A DNA stretch of 64,000 nt from Siphonodentalium dalli (lineage: Eukaryota > Mollusca > Scaphopoda > Gadilida > Siphonodentaliidae). How positions within the stretch are numbered: position 1 is the stretch's first letter; every line of letters begins with the position of its first letter. The stretch spans positions 155,983,043 to 156,047,042 of the forward strand of contig CP136069.1 in NCBI GenBank assembly GCA_032622095.1, in the 5' to 3' direction. The notes beneath the pieces were generated by a model. It searched no databases and had not been told where the DNA came from. It saw nothing but the letters and a program-made list of their open reading frames with translations. Made by a program: the position numbers and the translations under genes. Of this stretch, positions 23,613-35,355 are shown piece after piece.

Positions 23613-23934
23613 TAATGTTGAGAAATCTGGTATAAAAAATGGCACAAAAATCTAACATTTTGGACCTCATGACGGGGCCTTGGACTTGCCAGTTTGTTAA
23701 CCGCTTCAATTTTGCGTCTATCGATCATGGACATCCCATTTGAGGAAAAATGCAAGCCATAAATTCAATTGATGATTGTTTGAATGAACATTTGGATACA
23801 TTGACCGTGAAGCCGTTCTGTCTAAACATTCAAATGTTTCAATTGAACAAATGTTTTGCTGAGATTCACATTCTGAAAATACAAGAATACCATCATAGAT
23901 ATTAACCCTTTCATGACCGGAGCTTCTTGAATTT

Positions 23935-23990
23935 TTGCAAGACACCCCGTGCCAATGCATTATCTTGTATATGCGAGTCGACCATAGGTC
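23935..23990. repeat. Degraded copy of the 70-bp palindromic module
   Basis: Reads GTGCCAATGCATTATCTTG, TATATGCGAG and TCGACCATAGGTCG. This is the left arm and centre of the module found in the piggyBac-like MITEs, here without its right arm and fused to a SINE body. TTAACCCTTTCATGACCGG just upstream (23904) looks like an element terminus. Confidence 0.75.
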
Positions 23991-24177
23991 GTCTTGCCAA
24001 TTACTGGCCGGTGGTTTGCCGCACATGGTTGACGAGTTTATCAGCCATTGAAATCACTGTTAGATTAGCCGTATGTGCGCGGATTTCCTCCACCACTGAA
24101 ACTGGCAAAATAATGTCGTGATATAGCCTTAGTTGCTGAAAACGACATTAAACCCCAACCAACCAATCAATCAATCG
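23991..24177 (+). mobile_element. tRNA-derived SINE, copy 1 (head replaced)
   Basis: The body reads GCCGGTGGTTTGCCGCACAT, ATCACTGTTAGATTAGCC and CGGATTTCCTCCACCACTGA, and ends GACATTAAACCCCAACC then AATCAATCAATC. It shares about 170 bp with 33091-33261. The tail of short AATC repeats and the ACATTAAAC motif are typical of invertebrate SINEs. The tRNA-like head present in copy 2 is missing. Confidence 0.8.
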
Positions 24178-24829
24178 CGCAGTTTTGTGATGGCCCAGTG
24201 CAATTATCTGTGGTCGTTCCTCCACAAGTATAAGACAGACATGCATCATGTGAAGTACGCATGGCAAAATCGCATCTAGGTGTAACTTAATAAAGATCAT
24301 ATTATTACTTTTTAATAACTTAGCTATGTGTTGTTATTATTGACATCGAGCTAACTCGGGGGACCACAAACATGTCGCATTTAACAGCTTTATCGTTGAC
24401 AAATGAGGTGAATATATGTCTCAATTGGTCCATGCATACATATACTGGCAGCTGAGGTCAGGGCGTAACAATGGTGGTGGGGTGTCTCATCAAAACCATG
24501 CAGGGACATACAGTGTGTTATCGTCCCCCCCCCCCCCCCACTGCCAAAACAAAAACCCCAGTTTGGTAATAATTTTCAACTGTTGGAAATATCCTGCCTA
24601 TTGGAAGTTTCAGACCATAAATATGTTGAAATTGTTTTGAAATTTTGATCTTACGACCAGTATTTAGTGTGAACCAAATGTCATATATGTTCTTCCTTTC
24701 AGTCAAATGTTTGGACTAAAATACCCACCAGATGGAATATGTCCAAACATAGGGGGTTTCATCGGTTGAACATTTTCAACTGTTGCATGGAAATGTTGCG
24801 GTTGAGGTACCAGTTGGGAGCACGAATGC

Positions 24830-25045
24830 ACGATATGACACTCGTTAAAACTGCAAGTACATCAGAAAAACTGAGATATCAGGAAGTACTCGTTCGCACA
24901 GATAATAATCCCCCTGTGGAACAATTTACCGTAGTCAGTGGTGACAGCAAAAAGCGTTACGGCATTCAAGATTCTCATAGACATTCATTTGGAAGACCAG
25001 AAATTTGATCACGATCTACAGTCAAAACTCAAAGAAATTGTGTAA
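24830..25045 (+). pseudogene. Non-LTR retrotransposon, ORF2 C-terminal fragment
   Basis: The frame read through 24914 gives KYSFAQIIIPLWNNLP, a stop, then SVVTAKSVTAFKILIDIHL and a TAA at 25043-25045. The pattern of Tyr-Ser-Phe, then Trp-Asn-x-Leu-Pro, then a Phe-Lys and Leu-Asp segment before the stop is the usual C-terminal end of jockey/CR1/L2-type reverse transcriptases. The 5' side is out of frame and fades by about 24830. Only this 3' scrap remains. Confidence 0.7.
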
Positions 25046-26114
25046 CTATACATGTATTTTAAAAATGTATATATAAAGTATATACAGTATATAGAGTATC
25101 GCCGGAACCTTTCAATGGTTGCAAATGGAATTCCCGGACTTGGGGTTAGGGCCGGTGATGCAGTTCGAAATTCTATAATTTGGAACTGAAAGAGACCTAT
25201 GTCTCAGCAACCTTAATAATTTGGAAACAAAACCACTCTTAGAAGGTTCTAAATCACATCCAATATTAAAAAAACATTGAGATATTCGCTATAATGGTCA
25301 ACAATATATAGAATTAACTGGCAGATTCAAGCCATATTATGCAGAGCCCAGATATGTACGATCTAGGCTGTATCCGGGTAAATAATTAAAATTGAAATGA
25401 ACATTTCAAATCAACAAACAAATTCTGTGTAATATCCCAAAGTACCCCGCCAAAACCTGCTTTGGTTTGGAGGGATGTGGCTATCAGTCACACTATCATT
25501 AATAATAATAGTTATTTGGTTGAGTTATTTATACATTCATATACATCGAAATGTACATTCTATTTTTGTGTGTACCGTTATCATCAAATATTCTATATGT
25601 TTACATAACGAGATGGCTTAAGATAAGCACCATGCTTACTGTCGAATCATCTTATAACCAACATTCATCATCATACCGTGAATTTTGTACAATAATTTGG
25701 TTAAATAAAATATGTTTAAACTACATTCTAATTTGGACACCCCACATGGCCACCAACCCGACGAGAACGTCCCTAGTGTTATGCCTGAAACAACTGCAGT
25801 TGGACATTTTACACCTAAAATACATTGAATCCCGCGAAACAAATGAGGGGGGGGGGGTGACAGTCTCTATAATTATGTGATGTTTACATGAAAACTGCAG
25901 TTGGACATTTTACACCTAAAATACATTGAAATTGTTTTTTAAATAATAATCTCCAAACCAGTAAGACTTTTTTGGGCTGAATTAGCCATCAGTTGGAAAC
26001 TTTCAGAGGTGGTGAATTGGAAAAGCGGGTATCATTTGTACAATTCCAGTTTAATGACGTTCTCCAAGTTTGCAGGTTTGGGTGTAATATTAAGTTCTAG
26101 TCGCAAAGTATTCA
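25046..26114. other. Unassigned sequence with a short direct duplication
   Basis: CTGCAGTTGGACATTTTACA plus the next 17 bases occur at about 25794 and again at about 25895. A run of ten Gs lies at about 25849. No gene seen. Confidence 0.4.
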
Positions 26115-28145
26115 CAAATTTTGACGCTATCTCGAATAATCCTTGCCCCATTGAGGTTCCAAAAACACAGGAATCCAGGCCGGAGCAGGTGAGGGAGAAA
26201 AAAAATTTGACCTCCAAATTTCAGTATAATCAGGAAAACCATTAAAATAAGACAAATGTCGAATAATATACACTTGAATATCAGATATTTATTCTATCTG
26301 GGTTGCTTAACATTACTGACGTGCAAAACATTATATTCTCTAACAATTTTTGTGAAAACTTCATGAAAATGCCAAAAAAATGCATAAATTGCAGTGCTTT
26401 TTCAAAACAAATTCTAGAAGATTGCCTATAAAATTAATTTTTTTTGGTATTAAGCTCTCAGTGGTGCATCAGAATTCTCAGCATTATATAACATGCCGAG
26501 ATATTTCCAAAAACTCAACCCTCCCCCTAAAACTGATTGTCTAACTGAAATTACATGTCAAGTCAGAATAGCCCATTTTCGTTCCGTTTTGTTAACCAAT
26601 TCAGGGTCTTATCATGTATCATGGAACAAGCATGTATCTCATGAGGTTTATATTATGCGAGAGTCTACTTTATTTTAAATATTTGATTTTTTTGGGTAAA
26701 TTCGCTAAAATTTTGATTATTATTAAGTGATAAATTCCCATGACTTTGTCAGTTTTATGGATACAGCTGCACAATATGCACCACAATAAGCATAAATTCA
26801 CCCCAATACCAGACATGAAAAGTTATAACCATGTACCAGGCCAGAATTAAGAAATAAAGTAAAACTTAACCCTACCCCAAGATAGTTTTCTTAATGCTTT
26901 CAATGTTATGCTATGTGCTGCTGAACTCGAAAGATCATTCAGACTGGTTGGTATAATTCATACCATATATTGCAGTAGTACTGCCCACGGATAATGCAAT
27001 CTCAACTCCACTGTCAATTTAATCAAATATGATGGTATCAATCAATAGAATTCCTGTGCAACATCTTCAGGGAAGATTGGTTCAAACAACTCAGACTGCC
27101 TATCGGCCGTCCATCCATGAAGTGCTACATCGGGAGTGGTTGATTTGGCTAATGTTGCAAGTCTCCATTGTTTTGCTATCATGTTGGCTCGTTTTGAATG
27201 TATAATTAACGATTCCTCACATGGTGGAAGTGAAGAAAGATCAAATACATTCTGCTGATTCTCGAACTTCTGCTGGAACATTACCCACCTTGCTTAATTC
27301 ACTTTCTCGAACGTTGACCATACATGTATAAGGCACATGCTAACTCCTCGATTGTGTTAAGCGTGTCACTGTCAAAAACCCAATTCGTTCCTAAAAATAA
27401 GCCATTGTAACAGAACGATGTGCGTCCATACATGATTCACATCCCTGTGTACACCCCTGTGTACTTTTGCATCAGTTACTATTTCATCTAATAGTAATAC
27501 GATGCACGAAAAACAGGCATGATTTGTTAGTGGGACCGTTGTACTTAGCAAGCTGACGAGATCACGCGATGCTGAGTTCCCAGGAAACATCCAGTCAAAC
27601 CAGTGCAGTGATATAAAGTTTATAGTTTGGTTTGGTACGCTGCACTGGTCATGCTATATAATAACTACCTTTAGTGACAAGACGTTGATAACTTGGCCAA
27701 TAATATCGTCAAATGATTTTTGAAAAGCAGGTAACCATTTTCAAATATAAGCGCTGAGAATTCATCCATCAGTGTTCAGTTGATTGAGACCTCCTAAGAT
27801 ACCGCTCTGGGAATGTCTTACTGATCACAAAGAAAACCTGAGAATGCCAGCATCGGCTATTGATCTAGTACGAAGCGAAGCTATGATCTAATAAAGAAAT
27901 ACACAGATTGTATGGTTCCATGAATTGCCGACATCCACTTCGAAACAAAAAAGTACACAACGTGAAGTCCGGTCAGGATCTGTATCTCCAACGTATAGGT
28001 TCTGCCACACCATGACTTCTATATATTTTGATCGTCTTTACAACAACTTCCAGAAATTTTTTTTTTTACTTTTTCGGGAAAAAAACGATGAAAGGTAAGT
28101 ATTACCTGTGAAGGAATGGAACCCAATAAATGCATTCTTCTGTAT
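26115..28145 (-). mobile_element. Repetitive element with ORF remnant, inverted copy 1
   Basis: Matches 31293-32735 in inverted orientation, end to end except for about 0.67 kb (27412-28080) present only here. Outer matching segments include GGTTCCATTCCTTC with GCATTCTTCTGTAT at the 28.1-kb end, and CTGCTCCGGCCTGGAT, read on the - strand, at the 26.17-kb end. Copies are diverged by substitutions and small indels. No terminal repeat was identified. Confidence 0.75.
27042..27391 (-). pseudogene. Decayed ORF of unknown repeat-linked family, copy 1
   Basis: Three frame segments in order: TNWVFDSDTLNTIEELACAL YMYGQ; then, after a frameshift and a stop, ARWVMFQQKFENQQN; then SLPPCEESLIIHSKRANMIA, KQWRLA, PDVALHGWTA and FPEDVAQEFY before the stop at 27042. 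I recall a widespread uncharacterised family in aquatic animals with the same order (ELxC.LY, LPPC..SL..H..RAN, then HGW), usually linked to repeats. I do not know its function. Confidence 0.6.
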
Positions 28146-28789
28146 ATTTGGCTTCCAAAATATGAAAAATGGTAGATATTGCCCCAGCGTGTCCCACAAT
28201 CACTTACAAGTTGTTCTTGGTGTTTAAAATTGGCTATAGTGCCTTCTATACATTGAACACTAACATGTCTGATGCACCTTGGTTAATATTTACTATTGTC
28301 ACCACGGACGTTACCAGAAATATTGGATTTTTCTCTCACAATCTTGACATAAATATCGGCAAAAGATTTTTTAAGTAAAATGTAACTATCTTTGGTATGA
28401 AAGGTGTTTATTGTTTTGATCTACCTTAAATGTGTCACACTAATTTGTTTATAAACCAAATTACTCAAAATGGCTTCCAAAATGGTTGCCCAGTTTATAC
28501 ATATAGCCCGAACATTATGCTCTGCTGTTCCGAAAATGTAGCAAATTGTGACTCACTTGGTTATTATACATGTTTGCTAGACAACAGACAACTAAATGTT
28601 CTATTCTGATTGTCCCATTTCCTTGTGGGGCATAATAAATAATTAATTTTAAAGTTGCCTAATGGAATTTTGCCGAGAACCTCTTTTGGGATACTGGCTA
28701 TATGTTTTTTTTAATAAATCGGCAGAACTTTGAAACGGAACTGAAATGAATCATAGTCTCTGGCTATTCTGGCCTATTAGGAAAAGGGA

Positions 28790-31200
28790 GTTATCGTATG
28801 GTCATGATTGGTGTAAATAGGTAACTATAAAGGTAACGATTAACTATATGGTCATGAATGGGGTGGCCACTGTGAGATGTGTGAGGTGAATGGATATACA
28901 TGGCGTGACTATATGGTTATATGGTTATGTGTACCCAGTATATGTGTACCCAATGCGGATGTATGGGCATTGCTGTGGTTTATGTAAATAACCAGAGTAG
29001 CTACATGGTCATATATGTTGTAGCGATGTCGCTATTTTTAATAAATATCATGTAATCTTGTTTCGGTCTAGTGGCAACGTAGTTTCAAAAGTCACAGATT
29101 TGTCATCTTTTCATCGCTAATTCACCTCATTCTATTCGTAACACTCACATCACTTTACATCTTTTAGTTAATCATTCCATGCTTCATTTTAATATTCATA
29201 TCCTAATTTCCTAACTTTAATAACTTTCATAATATTCCGCATTGTAAGTCATTAATTCTAATTGTTTTCGCCCTTGGATGTCAACATGGCCTGGTTCGCC
29301 GGTGGCGCTATTGGATTGTGGGTAGCTTTAGCTCCTCCCAACTGTCAATGTTTCACCGGGGCAACCACGTGCTCGCGGCTATCCGACCACATTTTGTGGT
29401 CAGATTCCAACCATATGGTGGAAACCGATCATATATATCGTCAGATTTCCAACCATATGGTTGCCTACTATAAAAGCTAGCCAACCACTTACGGTGGTTG
29501 GGCACTTAGTAACGACTATTTGAAAACGCAAGCAGCATATTTTAACTGTCAACAGATATAGAATTGAGTCTTTTGACCTAGTTATGCCTAAAAGGTATTT
29601 GTAAACATTAGATAGAGCATTACGTTGGGCGCATTTGCAGAGCTTTCAGTCTCAAGATAGTTGGTTTAGTTGGAAAAAGACATAAATATCTGGCAATGTT
29701 TATTAAATAGAGATCCTCTTTCAGTTTCATAACTGAAAGATATAAGCAAACCATGATGGCATCCACATGTTAATTGTTATTGACTACTGTTATTGATTCT
29801 ATATATTCAATCATCCATCCTACTGTCTGAGATGAGAAATATGAATATAAACTTTATTATTACTTCTACCAAGTGTGGACTATAAATCCATTACAAGTAT
29901 CCCTAGGGCCTGATGTAGTATCTATTGCAGGTCCCTAAACCCACATGGGCTCATAGTCATAGGAAGGGTACCAAGGAATCCAGGTCAAGATACAAGATCT
30001 CAGGTTAAGAACGCAGACTAGGACGTATAAAAGAATATACAGTAACGAGCAAAAGGAGAAGTAAAGGGTTGCACGCTACCAAAACTATACATCAAAAGAC
30101 CATATATCCAAACTCGTTACAGTGTGTTTATGTATATGTGGAGTAAATGTATGGTCATAGGTGGGATGAACAGGTGTATACAGGTGTACCTTGTGTGGCT
30201 GTATTGTCACAGGTGGGTGTATATATATACGTGGGTTGGGTGAATGGATACATAGACGTGCAGCTATGTGTAAAGCGTATATGTGTACATGCAATGACAT
30301 TACAGTCATGATGTGTATATGTGTACCTGGAGTATGGTAGATGGGCATTGACGAGCGTGTGGATGGTCATGTGTGGATGCATATGTATATATCGAGTGGC
30401 TATATGGCTATTGATGTGGCAAAGTGATGTGAATATGTTTTCATGGAGTGACTCAATGGCATATGGTGATGTGAACATGTATACAAGGAGTGACTGTATG
30501 ATCATGAATGTGGTGAATAGGTATACAGGGTGGGACTATATGGTCATGGGTCAGGTGTAGGAGTATACCTGGTGTGCCTGCATGGCTGTATGTTCATGTG
30601 TAGGATGTACGGGTATACACAAGTGTGGCTGTTGCATGGTTATGGAGAGGTATGTGTATAAAGTGAGTGGCTATATCGCCATTTGTGAGGTGCATATGTT
30701 TACCTGGAGTGATTCTATCGTCATGGTTGGTGAGTATATGTTTATCTTGCGTGGCTATTTTGCCATGGGTTTGGTGAACATGTATACAGGAGGTGACGTA
30801 TGACCAATGGTGAGGTGAATAGTTATACAAGAATTGACTGTATGATCATGAATGTGTTGACTATGTACACAGGTGGTGACTATATGGTCATGGGTCAGGT
30901 GTATGAATAATACCTAGTGTGCATGCATGGTGACTCGTGGCTGTATGGGCATGTGTGATTGTACCGGTATACACGATTCTGACTATATATGGTCATGGAT
31001 GAGGGGTACGTGTATAAAGCAAGTGGCTATATGGCCATTTGTGAGATGTATATGTATACCTGGGATACTATATGGTCATGGATGGGGTGTATATGGATAT
31101 CTTGAATGGCTATTTGGCCACGGGTGTGGCGAATAGGTATACGGGAAGTGACCGTATGGCCAATGGTGAGATGAATATGTATACAAGGATTGACTTATGA
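28790..31200 (+). repeat. Degenerate 41-43 bp minisatellite
   Basis: Units read roughly GTGACTATATGGTCATGGGT followed by GAGGTGAATATGTATACCTG. There are about 25 units at 30110-31200 and a handful at 28790-29010. Between them (29040-30090) the sequence is unrelated: it carries CCATATGGT motifs at 29410-29460 but no gene. Frames crossing the array are made of the repeat and are not genes. Confidence 0.85.
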
Positions 31201-31292
31201 TGCTGCAAGTAGTATTATTTCCCCTGACAATAGTTGGATCAATTTTGATGCTAATGTGTAGGTGATTCAAGTCGGTGACAATGAGATGTCAA

Positions 31293-32735
31293 TTATACAG
31301 AAGAATACACTTGTTGGATTCCATTCCTTCGCTGGTAATGATGACCTTTCAAAAAGGAAAATAAACTCTTCTGGAAGCTGCCGGAAAGATGGTCAAAATA
31401 CATGGAAGTCGTGGCTTATTTAGGAAAGTATTGGGTTTTGGACAGTGACATGCTTACTTCCCGCGAGGAGCTAACATGTGTCTTATATGTTCAACCTTCG
31501 AGAAAAGTGAATAATGTTCCAGCAGAAGTTCGAGAATTAAAAAAAGGTGCTTGATCTTTCTGCACTTCCACCATGTGAGGAATCTTTAATTCTACACTCA
31601 AAACGAGCCACATGATAGCAAAACAGTGGAGACTTGCAACCGTTGCCAAATCAATGTAGCACTTCATGGGTGGGCGGCCGATAAACAACCTGAGTTGTTT
31701 GAAACATTCTTCCCTGAAGATGTTGCACAGGAATTCTATTGACTGATACCATCACATTTGATGAAATTGACAGTGACAGTGAAGATGAGATAGCACAATC
31801 CGTGGGCAGTGCTATTGCAATATATGGTATGAATTATATCAACTAGTCTGAATGACCCTTTGAGTTCAGTAGCATATAGCATAAAATTGAAAACATAAAG
31901 AAAACTATCTTGGGGTAGGGTTAAATTTTACTTTATTTCTTAATTCTGGCCTGGTACATGATTCTAGCATTTCATGTCTGGTATTGGGAATGAATTTATG
32001 CTTATTGTGGTGCATGTTGTGCAGCTGTATCCATAAAACCGACAGTCATGAGAATTTTTCAGAAATTTTTCACTTAAAAATAATCAAACTTTTAGCTAAT
32101 TTACCCAAAAAAATATAATATTTAAACAAAATAAACTCTCGCATAAAATAAACCTCCTCAGATACATGCTAGTTCCATGATATATGACAAGGCTCTGAAT
32201 TGGTTAACAAAACGGAATGAAAATTGGCTATTCTGACTTGACAGGTATTTTCAGATAGAAAATCAGTTTTAGGGGAGGGTTGAGTTTTTCGAAATATCTC
32301 GGCTTGTTGGATATCAGTGCTTGTGGTGTTGATATTAGTAAATCAGGTATATAAAGCTGAAAATATAGATGCACCACTGAGAGCTTTATACCAAAAAATT
32401 TAATTTTGTAGGAAATCTTCTGGAAAACCTTTTTTGAAAAATATTTATGCATTGTTTGGCATTTTCGTAAAGTCTTCACAAAAATTGTTGGAGAATATCA
32501 TTTTTGCATATCATTAATGTTAAGCAACCCAGTTATAATACATATATGATATTCAAGTATATTTTATTCAACATTTGTCTTATTTTATTGGTCTTCCTGA
32601 GTATACTGAAATTTGCAGGTCAAAAACACTAAGAAGGTAAAAATGTATATATATTTTTTCCAACTGCTCCGCCCTGGATACCCCAGTGTTTTGGAACCCC
32701 CATGGGGCAGGGATAATTGGAGATATATTTAAAAT
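31293..32735 (+). mobile_element. Repetitive element with ORF remnant, inverted copy 2
   Basis: The + strand counterpart of 26115-28145, shorter by an internal 0.67 kb. It carries the same decayed ORF at 31423-31742 followed by the same AT-rich 3' region with TTCTGGCCTGGTACATG, GTGGTGCAT and CTGTATCCATAAAAC. Confidence 0.75.
31423..31742 (+). pseudogene. Decayed ORF of unknown repeat-linked family, copy 2
   Basis: Homologous to 27042-27391. GKYWVLDSDM and EELTCVLY are followed by a small deletion, then a frameshifted block equivalent to LPPCEESLILHSKRAT, then HGWAADKQPELFETFFPEDV and AQEFY with a TGA at 31740. An alternative frame after the stop gives an acidic run, FDEIDSDSEDEIAQS. Disablements differ from copy 1, so the two decayed independently. 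Confidence 0.58.
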
Positions 32736-32984
32736 ATTTCTAGTTCATCAAAATTAGTTAAATTAATGTGTATTTTACCTGTGTATGTTAGATTTGACGT
32801 TTTAGTCGTTAACTGTGAACCGACCAGAAAACGATGATTTAATTTGGCCATATTTTTTTTTAATTTGGCCAAAAAAAACATTTGGCTAAAGTTTTTTTCA
32901 TTTGGCTAATAAAATTTTCATTTGGCTAAACTTTTGGCTAAAGCTTTTTTCGGTCCAGCGCGAACACTGGACACTACCCTCATC

Positions 32985-33261
32985 TGGGGGCCGGTCTAAT
33001 AAGTACAATTGGCGATAAGGGTTCAAATCCACATTTTCCATCGTGGATTTTGTAATTCGAAATTTGGTGGAATTGCCAGTTACTCACCGATGGCCGGTGG
33101 TTTGCCGCACATGGTTGTCGAGTTTATTAGCCATTGAAATCACTGTTAGATTAGCCGAAAGTATGCGGATTTCCTCCACCACTGAAACTGCATGGCAAAT
33201 GTTGTGATATGGCCCCAGTTGCTGAACACGACATTAAACTCCAAACAATCAATCAATCAAT
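32985..33261 (+). mobile_element. tRNA-derived SINE, copy 2 (with head)
   Basis: The head contains GGTTCAAATCC (33020-33030), a good RNA polymerase III B box. It is followed by the body shared with 24007-24177 and the tail ACATTAAACTCC then AATCAATCAATCAATC. Together with copy 1 this defines a roughly 270-bp SINE. Confidence 0.8.
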
Positions 33262-33264
33262 CGA

Positions 33265-33695
33265 GAAGGGTCCCATATCATCAAGATACAACAACAACAA
33301 GATTTCTTCAAAATACGCTTTAGTTATCCGAATCGATTAATTGCAACAAAATAATGCTAACCACTGTCAACTATGGTATCAAATTTCACAAAACGTGTTA
33401 TTTATCAACATTTAGTTCAACGAAATATCGCCGTATTATCACTTGATTATTCACGAAATTTGGCCGTGTTACCACTTGTTTTTAGAGTTATCCATCTTCA
33501 TCTGCAATTTTGACCGAGACAATCCTTTCGACGGCGTGTTTCTGGGCCGCAAACAATTGAAATAACAAACTTCAAAAATCGATATCTGATCTCTTTGAGC
33601 GTTGATGGGTAGGTTCCTCGACTCGAATAAAATATTTTTTACCCCCGAAGCCAAAGAAATAGTAATTTAGGGGTGTTTAATCATATTGAGCACCT
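33265..33695. mobile_element. TTAA-flanked MITE family B, copy 3 (reverse, one end lost)
   Basis: Reverse orientation relative to 19113-19561. Its 33695 end is intact (GAGCACCT then TTAA at 33696-33699). The other end stops at the SINE tail without the terminal repeat. The body includes ACGCTTTAGTTATCCGAATC, GCTAACCACTGTCAACTATG and CAAAGAAATAGTAATTTAGG. Confidence 0.75.
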
Positions 33696-33699
33696 TTAA

Positions 33700-35355
33700 C
33701 CATCTCATTGGTCTCCTGATTAGTATTACAGTTGGTTTTTCACATGTATCTATACCTGCGGAAAGAACAGGGTCAATCAATAGACAAAAGATCTGGCAGC
33801 TAAACAAAGCCCCCAAACCAGTTATAATTCACTGAAATAAATACCCGGGGGGTAAAGGATGCGGTGGGTAAATTTAAATTTTCAAAGGGAGTACAATTGG
33901 AAATTGAAAGTTTGACATCCCCCAACGAGAACTCTGATGAGGCCGCATCTCTTCATGGATATTCATAACCTCCTTTTTCTCATTTTTATCCTTTGTTAGA
34001 TAGCCAGTCAAATTCTCCTATTATAAACTTAATAACTCAACTAAAGCCAATTTTTATTTCTAGTGAAGAATATAGGCAGTGAACCACACTAAACTAAACT
34101 TTACCGATTCAGAGCTCCATTTTAAGAATTACATCCCCCTACCTTTGAAATTATTTTACTGATACAACATATCAAACAAACATAATAATGATAATGATAA
34201 TAATGAAATTTCTCCAGCTTTTTGACAAATATGTCTACACAACTCATCTTGAGCCCCAAATGAAATGAATCAGTATTCTCTGTTCATATAAGGGATATGA
34301 GCTTCCATAAGTTCTGTAACTTGTGCTCCGATCCATTTATCGCCTCTCATCCATGTCACCAACTGTATTATCTTTATTTGTATTTTTTTTATTGACTGAC
34401 GGGTAATAAAATATGTTTAAATAAAAAAAATAAGCTACTTTGTAAATTCGTGCGATTGCATAATAAAATCATTTTTGATTTAACAAACGAAACGAAATAT
34501 AATACGATTCACTTATAGGTACCGACGTACTGGCACCAACCCAAGTCACTTAAAACTAATTAAAACGTTACCATTCATCGATCACACACTAAAGTGAGAA
34601 GTAAAACCATTCAGGCATTGACTCTCAATACTTCGATGAAATAAGACCCTCGATCTTTACATAGGGTTTATTGTCCCGTTGGATATAAGGCATAGAAAAC
34701 TTATCAAAGGACCGAACACAGTACAAAACACTCCCCGCAATAGGCTGATTAAACGAACTCTTCATGTACCTATGTGCGTATGCCCTTATTCCTATCAGCG
34801 AGAAGCAATGTCCACAAAACGACATATACACGAATGTACACAGGGCCTCCATAATACTGTTCTATGAAATACAAACAAACACACTTTTCAATAGTCTGCA
34901 TTCAAATTTGTGATTGAATAGCGGTTATCTGCGTAATTATTTGAACCACGGCGATTGGGATTTAACTCTGGAGAGGGAAGCGAGGTTTTCAAATTCGGTT
35001 AGAAATTCGGGGAAGGAATCTTTCTGAGAGAGCGCTTTCGACATTTTTCGAGTTGGTTCACTTGGAACTGACTTCCAGAATGTGGGTGTCATTGATATTC
35101 GCTCAGTGTATTTGGATATTCGTTCAAGCAGCAAGTAAGAATATAGGTGTCCGACGCATGTATGTCATGTTTGTCGAATTTCAGGGCGTCCCAATATTTG
35201 TGAGTGTCACCCCCTCCCCCCTACACACTGAAAGTCGTATTCATGATTCATATATACTCTCGTCTTATATCGTATTCGGTATTCAAACAAAAGGATGCTA
35301 TGCGATTTTCATGTCGACAAATTGTGGAATTTTATAACTAGAATGTCGATAATTA
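33700..35355. other. Unassigned sequence
   Basis: No gene or repeat family recognised. Short frames at 34625-34867 overlap on both strands, and frames near 34937-35337 lack domain or splice support. Confidence 0.3.

Noticed and set aside
24739-25008. 89-codon + frame containing DNNPPV, at first sight cadherin-like
   Set aside because: Another frame over the same bases gives the LINE C-terminal motif PLWNNLP, which explains the sequence better; no splice sites fit a cadherin exon.
30085-31270. Several frames of 64-116 codons on both strands
   Set aside because: All lie in the 41-43 bp minisatellite and consist of repeated peptides such as HIHI or VNMYT.
33000-33040. A functional tRNA gene
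   Set aside because: Only a B-box-like head is present; no cloverleaf can be drawn and it continues into a SINE body.
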